A stretch of DNA of 64,000 nucleotides from Paenibacillus albus (GTDB taxonomy: Bacteria; Bacillota; Bacilli; Paenibacillales; Paenibacillaceae). Positions 9,286-18,435 of this stretch are shown one piece after another. Numbering within the stretch: the first letter of the stretch is position 1; every line of letters begins with the position of its first letter. Position numbers and translations under genes: made by a program. The stretch is from the NCBI RefSeq assembly GCF_003952225.1, contig NZ_CP034437.1, forward strand, positions 2,910,501-2,974,500, in the 5' to 3' direction. The notes under the pieces were generated by a model. It did no database searches, was not told where the DNA came from, and saw nothing but the letters and a program-made list of their open reading frames with translations.

Positions 9286-11154
9286 ATGGCTTACGGGAAA
9301 ATACCGGATTCTGTCATAGAAGCGGTGCTTAAGCACCACGATATTGTAGAAACGGTCGGAAAGTACGTTCACCTCTCGAAGCACGGGAAATACATGAAGG
9401 GGTTATGCCCGTTCCATTCAGAGAAATCCCCGTCTTTCACCGTAACTCCGGAGAAGGGCATCTTCTACTGCTACGGTTGCGGCAAAGGCGGCAATGCGAT
9501 TAAGTTTATCGAGGAAATCGAAGAGTATTCGTTCCCCGAAGCTGTTCGCATGATGGCGGAAGAAGCGGGAATTCCGATAACGTGGTCAGGCGCTGCTGAA
9601 CGTACGAATACGGAAGGCGGCGGTGACCGCGACACACTTATTGGAGCGCATGAGCTGTCGGTGAAGTTATATCATTATTTGCTCATGAACACGACGCATG
9701 GACAGCCTGCGCTGCAATATTTACGCTCACGCGGTGTGACGGACAAGCAGATTGATCATTATATGATCGGTTATGCTCCGCCTGAATGGGACACATTAGC
9801 TCGGTTTCTGGAGAAGCGGGAATACAATCTCGCGCTCATGGAGAAGGGCGGGCTGCTTATTGCCAAGCAGGACAGAAGCGGCTACATTGACCGTTTCCGC
9901 GACCGGATTATGTTTCCGATCTGGAGCCGTGACGGCAAAGTAATCGCGATGGCCGGCAGGATGCTCGGTGAGGGTCAGCCCAAATATTTGAACTCCCCGG
10001 AGACAATGCTATTCAACAAGAGCCGTAATTTGTATAACTTCCATTATGCCAGAGTTTCGATGCGCAAGAATCGACGAGTAGTCCTTTTCGAAGGTTATAT
10101 GGATGTTATAAAAGCATGGAGTGCCGGGGTCGAGAACGGCGTTGCTTCCATGGGTACGGCACTGACGGACGAGCATGCTTCACTTCTGGGGCGTAATGCC
10201 GATGAAGCCGTGCTTTGTTATGACGGTGACAACGCTGGACAAGCAGCTGCGCTGAAGAGTATTCCGATCTTGGAGCGAGCCGGAATGCGTGTTCAGGTGG
10301 CGATGCTGCCCAAGGGCATGGATCCTGATGAATTTATCGAGAAGCATGGCGCGCAGGCATTCATGCGTGAAACGATTGAACATCCCGTGTCTGCTACAAA
10401 ATTTAGACTACTATATGCGAAGAAAAACCATATACTCCTAGAAGAAGAAGGACAGAAAGACTACTTGCTCGAGGCTGTTGGCATCATTGCTGCTCTCGAT
10501 TCTCCTACCGAGCGGGAGTTTTATTTAAAGGAGCTGTCCCGAGAGTTCGATATGTCTTTGGATTCATTGAAGCAGGATGCTTTCGAAAGGCGGCAGCAGC
10601 TGCAAAAAATGAAACCTCCAAGGGATAATAACGATAATTCGTGGAATAATGGTAGGAATGAAAACCGTGAGAACCGTGAGAACCGCCGTACGTCCTCGGC
10701 GCCGCCCGTTTTGCCTGCGTATCAAGTCGCTGAGCGTAAGCTTCTAGCCCAGATGCTGCAGGATTCGGATATCGCAAATACGGTACATCAGAAGCTTGGA
10801 GAAGCTTTTAATGTAGAGGATCACGCAGCGCTTGCTGCTTACTTATATGCTTATTACGCGCAAGGACATGATCCGGATGTAAGCCGGTTTATCGCATCGC
10901 TCCAGGATGACCGCCTTGAACGGACAGCCGCTTCCATTATGATGATGGATGACGACATTCCATTCGATGAGCATCTGCTCGCCGATTATGTGAATGAAAT
11001 TATGAAAGTGCCAAAGTTTCGGGAAATTGATCAATTGAAGGAAGCTATGGTACGAGCGGAACGTTCCGGGGACATGTTGAAAGCGGCACAAATTGCAAGT
11101 GAGATTATCGCCCTAGAGAGACAGCTAAAAGGTCGGCAGGATGATCGTTTCTAG
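9286..11154 (+). CDS. dnaG: DNA primase
   Basis: DnaG synthesises RNA primers at the replication fork. The N-terminal CHC2-type zinc ribbon is C41, H44, C62, C65. The TOPRIM catalytic domain contains VLFEGYMDVI (about residues 267-276) and CYDGDNAGQ (about 306-314). An Asn/Arg-rich linker (NNDNSWNNGRNENREN) near 445-465 joins the C-terminal helicase-binding domain. The 622 residues are normal. The start follows GATGAAGGTGAAGG. The downstream sigA starts 19 nt after the stop, giving the classical dnaG-sigA macromolecular-synthesis operon. Confidence 0.96.
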   Translation: MAYGKIPDSVIEAVLKHHDIVETVGKYVHLSKHGKYMKGLCPFHSEKSPSFTVTPEKGIFYCYGCGKGGNAIKFIEEIEEYSFPEAVRMMAEEAGIPITWSGAAERTNTEGGGDRDTLIGAHELSVKLYHYLLMNTTHGQPALQYLRSRGVTDKQIDHYMIGYAPPEWDTLARFLEKREYNLALMEKGGLLIAKQDRSGYIDRFRDRIMFPIWSRDGKVIAMAGRMLGEGQPKYLNSPETMLFNKSRNLYNFHYARVSMRKNRRVVLFEGYMDVIKAWSAGVENGVASMGTALTDEHASLLGRNADEAVLCYDGDNAGQAAALKSIPILERAGMRVQVAMLPKGMDPDEFIEKHGAQAFMRETIEHPVSATKFRLLYAKKNHILLEEEGQKDYLLEAVGIIAALDSPTEREFYLKELSREFDMSLDSLKQDAFERRQQLQKMKPPRDNNDNSWNNGRNENRENRENRRTSSAPPVLPAYQVAERKLLAQMLQDSDIANTVHQKLGEAFNVEDHAALAAYLYAYYAQGHDPDVSRFIASLQDDRLERTAASIMMMDDDIPFDEHLLADYVNEIMKVPKFREIDQLKEAMVRAERSGDMLKAAQIASEIIALERQLKGRQDDRF

Positions 11155-11172
11155 GGAGGAGGGAGTCGGAAT

Positions 11173-12300
11173 ATGGCGAATGATCAACATACTGAACTGG
11201 ATACTGAACAAAAGCTGGAACTCGTCAAGGAACAGCTGATTGAACATGGGAAGAAAAGATCCTCCTTAACGTACAAAGAGATCATGGAGAAACTGTCCCC
11301 GTTTGATCAGGATCCGGAGCAAATCGATGAGTTCTTCGAGCAACTCGATGATATCGGCATTGAAGTGGTAAATGAGAACGACGAGGATCAGCCTATAGGC
11401 AATCGGGACGATCAGGAGCGCGAGCATGACGACTTCAACTTCGATGATGATTTGGCATTACCGCCTGGTATCAAGATAAACGATCCGGTTCGAATGTATT
11501 TGAAAGAAATCGGACGTGTGCCGCTGTTGTCGGCTGATGATGAGGTGGAGCTTGCCAAACGGATCGAGAACGGGGATGAAGAAGCGAAGCGCAGACTCGC
11601 TGAAGCAAACCTAAGGCTCGTCGTTAGTATCGCGAAACGTTATGTTGGACGAGGAATGCTGTTTCTCGATCTTATCCAAGAAGGCAATATGGGTCTTATT
11701 AAAGCAGTTGAGAAGTTCGATCATACCAAGGGCTACAAGTTCAGTACGTATGCAACCTGGTGGATCAGACAAGCGATCACGCGCGCAATTGCTGACCAAG
11801 CCCGTACGATTCGGATCCCTGTTCATATGGTGGAGACGATTAATAAGCTCGTCCGAGTATCCCGTCAATTGCTGCAAGAGCTAGGCCGCGAGCCGAGCCC
11901 GGAAGAAATTGCGGCAGAGATGGATCTGAGCACAGAAAAAGTACGCGAGATTATGAAGATCGCGCAAGAACCGGTATCGTTGGAAACTCCGATTGGGGAA
12001 GAAGACGATTCGCATTTGGGTGATTTCATCGAAGATCAAGAGGCACTTGCACCAGCAGACGCTGCTGCGTATGAGCTCTTGAAGGAACAGCTGGAGGACG
12101 TGCTGGATACGCTCACTGAGCGTGAAGAGAACGTGCTTCGACTTCGTTTCGGTCTTGATGATGGTCGTACTCGCACGCTTGAGGAAGTGGGCAAAGTGTT
12201 TGGCGTTACCCGTGAACGGATTCGTCAAATCGAAGCGAAGGCGCTTCGTAAGCTTCGTCACCCGTCCAGAAGCAAACGTTTGAAAGATTTTCTTGAATAA
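11173..12300 (+). CDS. sigA: RNA polymerase housekeeping sigma factor SigA (RpoD)
   Basis: This is the primary sigma factor that recognises TTGACA/TATAAT promoters. Region 1.1 is N-terminal and acidic in its second half. Region 1.2 includes [16 protein letters not shown], regions 2.1-2.4 run from [17 protein letters not shown] to [14 protein letters not shown], and region 4.2 has [18 protein letters not shown] followed by the end motif SKRLKDFLE. At 375 residues it matches Bacilli SigA. A strong Shine-Dalgarno, GGAGGAGGGAG, lies just before the ATG, and an intrinsic terminator follows the stop. Confidence 0.97.
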   Translation: MANDQHTELDTEQKLELVKEQLIEHGKKRSSLTYKEIMEKLSPFDQDPEQIDEFFEQLDDIGIEVVNENDEDQPIGNRDDQEREHDDFNFDDDLALPPGIKINDPVRMYLKEIGRVPLLSADDEVELAKRIENGDEEAKRRLAEANLRLVVSIAKRYVGRGMLFLDLIQEGNMGLIKAVEKFDHTKGYKFSTYATWWIRQAITRAIADQARTIRIPVHMVETINKLVRVSRQLLQELGREPSPEEIAAEMDLSTEKVREIMKIAQEPVSLETPIGEEDDSHLGDFIEDQEALAPADAAAYELLKEQLEDVLDTLTEREENVLRLRFGLDDGRTRTLEEVGKVFGVTRERIRQIEAKALRKLRHPSRSKRLKDFLE

Positions 12301-12306
12301 ATGAAG

Positions 12307-12339
12307 AGACCTTTCTGCTCCGGCAGCGAGGTCTTTTTT
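12307..12339 (+). terminator. Terminator after sigA
   Basis: AGACCT (12307-12312) pairs with AGGTCT (12329-12334), with an inner CTGC/GCAG stem and a run of Ts to 12339. It ends the dnaG-sigA transcript. Confidence 0.88.
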
Positions 12340-12367
12340 CCATCAGTCTCCTTCTTCACACACCATC

Positions 12368-13219
12368 ATGAGAGAGGATTTCGAAGACGATATGGATCAA
12401 GAACGCCGCAAAACAATCGTGAGAGAGATTGAGCATTGGCAGCGAAGTAAACTGCTTCCGGATCAATATTGCGATTTTCTGCTCAACTTATATTTAGATG
12501 AAGGACAGGCACGAACCCCGGTTACTTTCACAGGAAGAGCGGCAGTTGCGGTGAAAGCGGCAACGGTGAAACAATGGCTGCTTACATTTGGAATATTTTC
12601 CTTAATTTGTTTTGTTGTTCTTTATTTTAACGAATTTCATCCGCTATTGCAAATTGCACTGTCGATTACTGGCGTACTCGTACTGCTCTCCATCGGGCAG
12701 AAATATCGTGAACGTAATGAGTCCGTAGGGCTTGGATTAATTGGCGCGGGGATGCTGCTCATGCTCGGGGCAGGCTTATATATGCTGCAGCTGCATGAGC
12801 TTCTTGCTTGGGGATGGAAAGCAGGACTGCTTGGCTTATGCTCAATCTGTTGGGTCGCATTCGGCATTGGAGCTCGGATACCGCTGCTTCACTTATGCGG
12901 CTGGATGGCATCCTTCTTGGTCTACGCGTGGCTGCTGTCGAACAACACGGACTCGCCGCGGTGGTTCGAAATTCAGCTGTACTGGCTGCCCGCCTCCTTC
13001 GTCTTCGGATGGTGTAGCTGGTTCTTCCACCGATGGACAAGACCGGTTGCTTCGATTCTGTTCGTCGCTGCCGCGATTGCCTGGTTCATGCCAGAGCTCT
13101 ATTCTGCAGTGTTCATGAAGGAGCAAGTAGGGTTACAGCTACAACTTATGGTCAAAATTATAGCGGGTGGCGTTACACTGTTCTCGCTGCGAAAACAATG
13201 GATTGCGTGGGTTGCGTAA
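12368..13219 (+). CDS. Multi-pass membrane protein of unknown function (DUF2157-like N-terminus)
   Basis: A short soluble N-terminal segment (REIEHWQRSKLLPDQYCDFL, which resembles the start of DUF2157 proteins) is followed by about eight hydrophobic helices between residues 60 and 280. There are no recognisable catalytic motifs. An alternative start at ATG 12392 lies behind GAGAGGA (12372-12378) and may be the real one, since nothing like a Shine-Dalgarno precedes 12368. The gene is separated from sigA by a terminator and runs directly into trmK (1 nt apart), so the two are probably cotranscribed. Function unknown. Confidence 0.75.
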   Translation: MREDFEDDMDQERRKTIVREIEHWQRSKLLPDQYCDFLLNLYLDEGQARTPVTFTGRAAVAVKAATVKQWLLTFGIFSLICFVVLYFNEFHPLLQIALSITGVLVLLSIGQKYRERNESVGLGLIGAGMLLMLGAGLYMLQLHELLAWGWKAGLLGLCSICWVAFGIGARIPLLHLCGWMASFLVYAWLLSNNTDSPRWFEIQLYWLPASFVFGWCSWFFHRWTRPVASILFVAAAIAWFMPELYSAVFMKEQVGLQLQLMVKIIAGGVTLFSLRKQWIAWVA

Positions 13220-13220
13220 T

Positions 13221-14012
13221 ATGATTAAATTGTCCAAACGATTAAAGCAAATTGCTGATTATGTTTCTAAAGGTTCGCGTGTCGCAGACATCGGCTCAGA
13301 CCATGCGTTGCTTCCCGTCTACTTGCTTCAAAGCGGTACTTGTCCGTCTGCCATCGCAGGCGAGCTGAATACGGGGCCGTTTCAAGCAGCTAAGCGTCAA
13401 ACGGCTGAGGCGGGGCTGACGAAAGCGATTGAGGTTCGCCAAGGCGATGGTCTAGCTGTACTGGCTCCAGGCGAAGCAGATACCGTGACGATCGCCGGGA
13501 TGGGCGGCGCGCTAATGGCTGATATCCTTGAGACTGGCCGTCAAGCGGGCAAGCTCGATGGGGTTAAAGAGCTGGTGCTTCAGCCGAATGTCGGCGAAGA
13601 GATCGTGCGCAAATGGCTTTCAAGACATGGGTATGTGCTGCAGAACGAAACAATTCTTGAAGAGGATGGGCGTATCTATGAAGTGCTGCATGCAAGGCAT
13701 GGTGCACATAGCATGGATGGCAATTCTATTGAGAATGTCTACGACGCAGCGTTCTTAGCGGCTAATCTGTCCGATGAGGCGAAGCGCGAGTGGCTCTATC
13801 GGATGGGACCGTATTTGCTTCGCAGCAACGAAGAGCTGCTTCATAATAAGTGGCAGCACGAGCATGGCAAACTTGCACGGATCTCCAAACAGATGGAGCA
13901 GTCGGATCTAGCTGAATCCCGTGAGAAGCAGGCACAACTGAAGCAAGAGATGGATACGATTCAGGAGGTGCTGTCATGTTTGCGAACGGCCAAACCGTTG
14001 TCCAGCTCCTAG
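13221..14012 (+). CDS. trmK: tRNA (adenine-22-N1)-methyltransferase TrmK
   Basis: TrmK methylates N1 of A22 in bacterial tRNAs using SAM. The Rossmann SAM-binding motif VADIGSDHALLP is at residues 21-32 and the family motif IAGMGGALMADIL follows near 95. The C-terminal part is helical and charged. Start 13221 gives MIKLSKRLKQIA, the usual N-terminus; an upstream in-frame start would lie inside the previous gene. The gene overlaps the Nif3-like gene by 37 nt, matching the B. subtilis yqfN-yqfO pair. Confidence 0.93.
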   Translation: MIKLSKRLKQIADYVSKGSRVADIGSDHALLPVYLLQSGTCPSAIAGELNTGPFQAAKRQTAEAGLTKAIEVRQGDGLAVLAPGEADTVTIAGMGGALMADILETGRQAGKLDGVKELVLQPNVGEEIVRKWLSRHGYVLQNETILEEDGRIYEVLHARHGAHSMDGNSIENVYDAAFLAANLSDEAKREWLYRMGPYLLRSNEELLHNKWQHEHGKLARISKQMEQSDLAESREKQAQLKQEMDTIQEVLSCLRTAKPLSSS

Positions 14013-15097
14013 AACAGCTTGCTCCGAAGCATATCGCGATGGAGAATGATAAGATTGGCTTGCAGCTCGGAACCTTGCAGAAGGAAGTCAGCAAGGTGCT
14101 CATTGCACTCGACGTAACAGATGAGGTAGTCGATGAGGCGATTGCTCTCGGCGCCCAGCTGATTATCGCGCATCATGCCATTATCTATCGTCCGCTAGCG
14201 AAGCTAGATACTTCGACTCCTGCCGGAAAGCTATATGAGAAGCTGATTAAGAACGACATTGCGGTCTACATCGCACATACGAACCTTGACGTTGCAGATG
14301 GCGGGATAAACGATTGGATGGCAGATATGCTGGGGATTCCGGCTGAGGGTCGTTCATCGCTTGAGGATGTGCATACGGACAAGCTGTATAAGCTTGTCGT
14401 CTTCGTTCCGAAGAGCCATCATGAGCAAGTGCTGCAAGCGATTTGGAACGCTGGAGCCGGCCAAATCGGCGGCTACAGCCAGTGCAGCTTCAATATCGAC
14501 GGCATCAGCACCTTCAAGCCAGGCGACAGCGCGAAGCCTTTCATTGGCGAGCAAGGCAAGCAGGAGCGGGTCGAAGAAGTACGTATCGAAACGGTTGTGC
14601 CGCACAGCGTACACCGAAGAGTCGTACAGGCGCTGCTGAAGGCACATCCTTACGAAGAGGTTGCTTTTGACCTCTATCCGGTTGAATTGAAGGGCCGTGT
14701 ATTCGGCCTTGGACGTGTCGGCAAGCTAGCGGCAGCAGTGAAGCTGCGGGATCTCGCCGTGAAGGCAAAGGAAGCGTTCGACGTTCCTGCGCTTCGCGTC
14801 GTTGGAGATTTGAACCGGGATGTACGCAAAATCGCGGTGCTTGGCGGGGCTGGCAGCAGATATGTGCGTCATGCTTTATTTGCAGGCGCAGATGTGCTCG
14901 TAACCGGCGATATCGACTATCATACGGCTCATGATGCTGCGCAAGCTGGCCTTGCGATCATTGATCCGGGCCATAATATCGAGAAGCTGATGAAACCGCG
15001 GCTTGCGAGTTGGCTGCAAGGTGAATTGCAGCAGCGCAAGTATGCAACGGAAGCGATTGCGTCGACGCTGAACACAGAACCTTTTCAATTCCTATAA
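13976..15097 (+). CDS. yqfO: Nif3-like dinuclear metal-centre protein (YqfO)
   Basis: This is a 373-residue member of the NIF3/DUF34 family, often annotated as GTP cyclohydrolase I type 2, although that activity is not general. The metal site is suggested by IAHHAIIYRPLAK (H-H near residues 64-65), IAHTNLDVADGG (H101, D105) and the late motifs DVLVTGDIDYHTAHDA. A PII-like insert occupies the middle, with KLVVFVPKSH near 139. The start follows AGGAGG with good spacing inside the end of trmK. The RNase P promoter begins right after its stop. Confidence 0.92.
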   Translation: MFANGQTVVQLLEQLAPKHIAMENDKIGLQLGTLQKEVSKVLIALDVTDEVVDEAIALGAQLIIAHHAIIYRPLAKLDTSTPAGKLYEKLIKNDIAVYIAHTNLDVADGGINDWMADMLGIPAEGRSSLEDVHTDKLYKLVVFVPKSHHEQVLQAIWNAGAGQIGGYSQCSFNIDGISTFKPGDSAKPFIGEQGKQERVEEVRIETVVPHSVHRRVVQALLKAHPYEEVAFDLYPVELKGRVFGLGRVGKLAAAVKLRDLAVKAKEAFDVPALRVVGDLNRDVRKIAVLGGAGSRYVRHALFAGADVLVTGDIDYHTAHDAAQAGLAIIDPGHNIEKLMKPRLASWLQGELQQRKYATEAIASTLNTEPFQFL

Positions 15098-15114
15098 AGG
15101 AAAAGTTTCTAAGC

Positions 15115-15143
15115 TTGAGCTTTTACGCAGAACTTAGTATACT
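15115..15143 (+). promoter_or_regulatory. Sigma-A promoter of rnpB
   Basis: TTGAGC (15115-15120), 17 nt and TATACT (15138-15143). Transcription would start about 15150-15155, at the 5' end of the RNase P RNA. Confidence 0.82.
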
Positions 15144-15154
15144 GTGGTGTACAC

Positions 15155-15553
15155 GGAAAGTTTGACAGACAATCGCTGGCGGCTTTATTGTCGCGAGAGG
15201 AAAGTCCGGGCTCCGTAGGGCGAAGATGCTGGATAACGTCCAGTCGGCGCGAGCCGAAGGATAGTGCCACAGAAATGGACCGCCGATGGCTGGCTGCAAA
15301 GCCACGCACAGGCAAGGGTGGAACCGTGGTGTAAGAGACCACGAGGACCATTGGTGACAATGGTGCTGGTAAACCCCATCTGGAGCAAGACCGAGAGAAC
15401 GTATATGCCCTTGCCCGGGGCGCGTTCGGGTGTGTCGCTTGAGCCGATTAGCAATGATTGGCCTAGATAGATGATTGTCGCTTCACAAGTGGGAGGGTAG
15501 CCCCCGTTTGACCACGCGAAGCACAGAACCCGGCTTACGGCAAGCTTTCCACA
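15155..15553 (+). ncRNA. rnpB: RNase P RNA, A-type
   Basis: This is the catalytic RNA that matures tRNA 5' ends. P1 is formed by GGAAAGTTTG (15155-15164) and CAAGCTTTCC (15541-15550). The universally conserved blocks GAGGAAAGTCCGGGCTCC, ACCGCCGATGGC, AGGCAAGGGTGGAACC, GGTAAACCCCATCTGGAGC, GGCCTAGATAGATGATTG and ACAGAACCCGGCTTAC all appear in order. The GGAGCAAGACC...CTTGAGCC segment and the ACCGCCGATGGC...GGCAAGGGTG layout match the ancestral A class (E. coli-like). The B. subtilis B class would show CCCCUCGAGCGAGAAACCC instead. A strong terminator follows. Exact ends are estimated from P1. Confidence 0.93.
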
Positions 15554-15561
15554 AGCTCAAT

Positions 15562-15596
15562 AATAACCCGCAAGGCATTATGCCTTGCGGGTTATT
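15562..15596. terminator. Bidirectional terminator between rnpB and the subtilisin gene
   Basis: A perfect 16-bp stem, with left arm 15562-15577 and right arm 15581-15596, has a TTA loop and A/T-rich ends on both sides. It can serve rnpB on the plus strand and the protease gene on the minus strand. Confidence 0.9.
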
Positions 15597-15636
15597 TCGT
15601 TGTTGCAGGGTATTACAGCGGACTGTTGGGCCGCTG

Positions 15637-17493
15637 TTATTCGTACTGGCTTGCAATTTGAGCGAGTCTGCGTTCCACGAGAGCTGGGAACTGCTGCAAG
15701 GAAAGCTTGGATTGCTGTGCGGCTTGAAGGGCGCGAACGATATCAATTTGCCCGCTGCCAAAATATTTGTCTTTCCCTTTGTTACCGAGATCCTTCGCAG
15801 TTTTGCGCATAATGTCCATTACCTCAACATTCGTAAGGTCCGGATTGATGGAGCGAATCAGCCCCGCGAGCGCTGCGACATGCGGACTTGCCATCGAAGT
15901 GCCGGAGAGCGCCGCATATTGGCTGCCTGGATATGTGCTGGCGATGCTCATGCCAGGAGCAGCGACGTCGATATAATCGCCGTAGTTCGAGAAAGGCGAT
16001 CTTGTCCCATCAGAGTTCGTCGAAGCGACTGCGAACACTTCCTGATAGGCAGCAGGATAGCCAGGACGTTCTGTGTTGTCATTGCCGCTTGCCGCGACGA
16101 GAACAACGTCATGATCGTAAGCATACTTAATCGCATCATGCAGGAATGCCGCTTCTGCATAGTTGCCAAGGCTCATATTGATGACTTTGGCGCCGTGATC
16201 GGTCGCCCAGATGACGCCTTCCGCCACCGTATACGTGGAGCCTGCACCGCTGCTGTCAAGCACTTTGACCGGAAGTACTTTGTTGTACCAAGTCAGCCCT
16301 GCGACTCCTTCACCGTTATTAACGGCAGCTGCGATAATGCCGGAGACGTGCGTGCCATGGCCGACGTCGTCTTCCGGCGGGCTATCCGCGGCGACCAGAT
16401 TGGTGCCTTTCTCAAGCTTTCCTTTCAAATCCGGATGATCCATCTGCACACCTGTATCCAGCACACCGATGAGAACGTTATTGCTTCCTTTGGATACATT
16501 CCAGCCCTTCTCAGTCTCAATGACCGGCAGGTTCCATTGATACTCCGAGTAAAGCGCATCGTTCGGGATAATGCCGGAGCTGCTCGAAGTTGAGACATCG
16601 TTAGTCATATACAGATAGTGTGGCTCAGCATATACCACATGCCATGTATTGTTGAAATACCGGATCATGTCCTCAGCTTCCATAACACGCGAGCGGAACA
16701 CATAGGTGTAGCCAAGCTTCTTCACCGTCAAAGCAGTAATGTCCAGCTTAATCCGTGCAAGGTCGTCTACCGTAGGCTCTTGACGGAATTTAACAACCAC
16801 TTCGTTCTGGTGATAATGGCTGGCGTTGCCGTTATCTTCACCTGTTTTCACCGTAATATCTTGCGTCGAATTCGGCTTTACGGATTCGATCTTGTATTTG
16901 CCTTCAGCAGGGTAAGGGACGAGCCGCATGTTGCGGCGTTGATGGCTTTCAACATGGGTCACAATATCTTGCAGCAAAATGCCGACAATACCATCGCCTT
17001 TATCTCGCTCGTCTGGCTCGCCGATGACCATATATCGATGACCGCTTGTTTGAATCGGCGCAGAAGCATAGGCTTGTCCTCGCAGTACATGCTCCTTGGC
17101 TAGTGCAAGCGGCTTAACGAGCTCTGTTTGGTTCGGCTTGGTGCCTTCCGTAATGGATTGCCCCTGATGGCGCCACCAAACAAAAATCATCTGTTTATGC
17201 ATGCCCATCAAATGCTTTAAATGAGCTTGATTCGTTGTAGTTGAAGCTTCGTGCATGATCAGCTTTTGGAAGTTTTTCGCACACTCCGATCTGCAAAGCA
17301 GAGCTGTTGCTTCCATATCCCGCTGCACCGTTTGGAGCTTCATCTGTTTTTCCTTGTGCACCGACATCGTTCGCAGCTCGGACTTTTTCTCTTTCGTTGT
17401 CACATCTGGACCGCTGAACCAAGGGGTTAGCGGTATGATCAGGGCAAGAGCTGCCAGTACGGCAAACCAGCCGATCCACTTCCGTCGCGTCAT
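15637..17493 (-). CDS. Secreted S8 (subtilisin-like) serine protease
   Basis: This is a secreted or membrane-anchored subtilase of 618 residues. An N-terminal hydrophobic segment (about residues 8-24) after MTRRKW acts as signal or anchor. A long pro-region follows, including a fervidolysin-type prodomain with EVVVKFRQEP near 231 and ending in YAEPHYLY near 290. The S8 catalytic triad is D346 (VLDTGV), H379 (GHGTHVSG) and S533 (SGTSMASPH), with the oxyanion Asn in AASGN near 471. The start has AGGGAGGAAT upstream. It stands alone on the minus strand between rnpB and ypuI. Two Cys (67 and 71) lie in the pro-region. Substrate unknown. Confidence 0.93.
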   Translation of the reverse strand: MTRRKWIGWFAVLAALALIIPLTPWFSGPDVTTKEKKSELRTMSVHKEKQMKLQTVQRDMEATALLCRSECAKNFQKLIMHEASTTTNQAHLKHLMGMHKQMIFVWWRHQGQSITEGTKPNQTELVKPLALAKEHVLRGQAYASAPIQTSGHRYMVIGEPDERDKGDGIVGILLQDIVTHVESHQRRNMRLVPYPAEGKYKIESVKPNSTQDITVKTGEDNGNASHYHQNEVVVKFRQEPTVDDLARIKLDITALTVKKLGYTYVFRSRVMEAEDMIRYFNNTWHVVYAEPHYLYMTNDVSTSSSSGIIPNDALYSEYQWNLPVIETEKGWNVSKGSNNVLIGVLDTGVQMDHPDLKGKLEKGTNLVAADSPPEDDVGHGTHVSGIIAAAVNNGEGVAGLTWYNKVLPVKVLDSSGAGSTYTVAEGVIWATDHGAKVINMSLGNYAEAAFLHDAIKYAYDHDVVLVAASGNDNTERPGYPAAYQEVFAVASTNSDGTRSPFSNYGDYIDVAAPGMSIASTYPGSQYAALSGTSMASPHVAALAGLIRSINPDLTNVEVMDIMRKTAKDLGNKGKDKYFGSGQIDIVRALQAAQQSKLSLQQFPALVERRLAQIASQYE

Positions 17494-17607
17494 TGTAATT
17501 CCTCCCTGAATAGCTTGCAGTACGCTCTATGTCTTAGAGTAACGAAGCTTGAGGGAAAATATACGACTTTGTTGCGACATAAGGCAGTACCATCTGTTCT
17601 CATTTTG

Positions 17608-17616
17608 TGGTATCAT
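17608..17616 (+). promoter_or_regulatory. Possible extended -10 promoter of ypuI
   Basis: TGG followed by TATCAT (17611-17616) fits an extended -10 element, about 45 nt before the ypuI start. No good -35 is visible. Confidence 0.35.
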
Positions 17617-17663
17617 GTTCATGATTTTAGATTGTTTGCGATGATGAAAGGGGATCTACCATA

Positions 17664-18164
17664 ATGCCTGCGACTAACGTAAAAGCGATTAGCGAGTCAA
17701 CAAGAGAAAAACTAAAACTTGCTGTCGGCCACTTGGAGACTTTTCTGAACCAATACGCGGTTCCACAGCTAACTTCAGAAGATCAAGGAAGCGATTCCGA
17801 GCTTTTCTATAAAGGTTTGTTGGCTGATCTTCGCCATATGCTCGTGTTCTCGGAAGTTGCTTATGAGAAACTTGGCGTAGCGCTAAGACGTCCTAATTTC
17901 GATACTGATTTCGCTGAGCGTGGACTATACGACGTGTATCATCAATGTGTTAATGCATTCTTTTATCCGAAGAACGAATGCTATTCCGAAGATGGCCGTT
18001 ACGCATACACAGGGCAAGATGCGATCCGTTTCCGCAAGAAGCCAATCCGTGCAGCGCGTGACATCGTACTTACGATTTCCAAAATTTTCGAAGAGCTTCG
18101 CGATGATCTTTCGTACTACGAAAGCGACTATATGACTCAGCGCCGTATGCAGGGTCAAAAATAA
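17664..18164 (+). CDS. ypuI: YpuI-like DUF3907 family protein
   Basis: A 166-residue soluble, mainly helical protein. Segments such as ADLRHMLVFSEVAYEKLGVALRR, VYHQCVNAFFYPKNECYSED and RAARDIVLTISKIFEELRDDL fit the DUF3907/YpuI family of Bacilli, whose function is not known. The assignment is from recall of the family and cannot be verified here. The start follows GAAAGGGGATC. A terminator-like hairpin comes right after the stop and overlaps the leader of the next gene. Confidence 0.7.
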   Translation: MPATNVKAISESTREKLKLAVGHLETFLNQYAVPQLTSEDQGSDSELFYKGLLADLRHMLVFSEVAYEKLGVALRRPNFDTDFAERGLYDVYHQCVNAFFYPKNECYSEDGRYAYTGQDAIRFRKKPIRAARDIVLTISKIFEELRDDLSYYESDYMTQRRMQGQK

Positions 18165-18177
18165 GGAAAGCATATTA

Positions 18178-18216
18178 CACCCCCGGTACGGGCAACTTGA
18201 TACCGGGGGTGATTTT
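18178..18216 (+). promoter_or_regulatory. Terminator-like hairpin that contains the DUF1540 ribosome-binding site
   Basis: CACCCCCGGTA (18178-18188) pairs perfectly with TACCGGGGGTG (18201-18211) around a 12-nt loop and is followed by ATTTTT. It has the form of an intrinsic terminator for ypuI. Its 3' arm GGGGGTG is also the Shine-Dalgarno of the next gene, whose ATG is at 18218. Confidence 0.8.
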
Positions 18217-18217
18217 T

Positions 18218-18430
18218 ATGCCGAAGGGCGTAAGCTGCAGCGTTGCTAACTGTTCATTCTGGAAAGACGGAAACCAATGCGGCGCAAACAAAATCGAAGT
18301 CGACATCGATAGCCACGCAACTGCTCATTTTGGTGCTGAATTTGCTCAGGAAGGCTTTGGCGGGGAGCATCAAGACTCCGCAAAGTCGAGTGCTTCGACA
18401 TGCTGTCATACGTTTAAACCGAAGGAGTGA
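18218..18430 (+). CDS. Small cysteine-rich DUF1540 protein
   Basis: A 70-residue protein with the Cys pattern CSVANCSFW-KDGNQC near the N-terminus and CC near the C-terminus (STCCHTFKP). This matches DUF1540 domains, which look like small metal-binding modules and are common in spore-formers. Start 18218 is set by GGGGGTGA immediately upstream; a longer frame beginning at 18197 would start inside the hairpin. The stop overlaps the Shine-Dalgarno of the next gene, so the two are coupled. Function unknown. Confidence 0.8.
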   Translation: MPKGVSCSVANCSFWKDGNQCGANKIEVDIDSHATAHFGAEFAQEGFGGEHQDSAKSSASTCCHTFKPKE

Positions 18431-18435
18431 GCTTG

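Noticed and set aside
15475-16593. A 372-codon plus-strand open frame covering the end of rnpB and the subtilisin gene
   Set aside because: It runs through the RNase P RNA, a terminator and the antisense of catalytic protease motifs.
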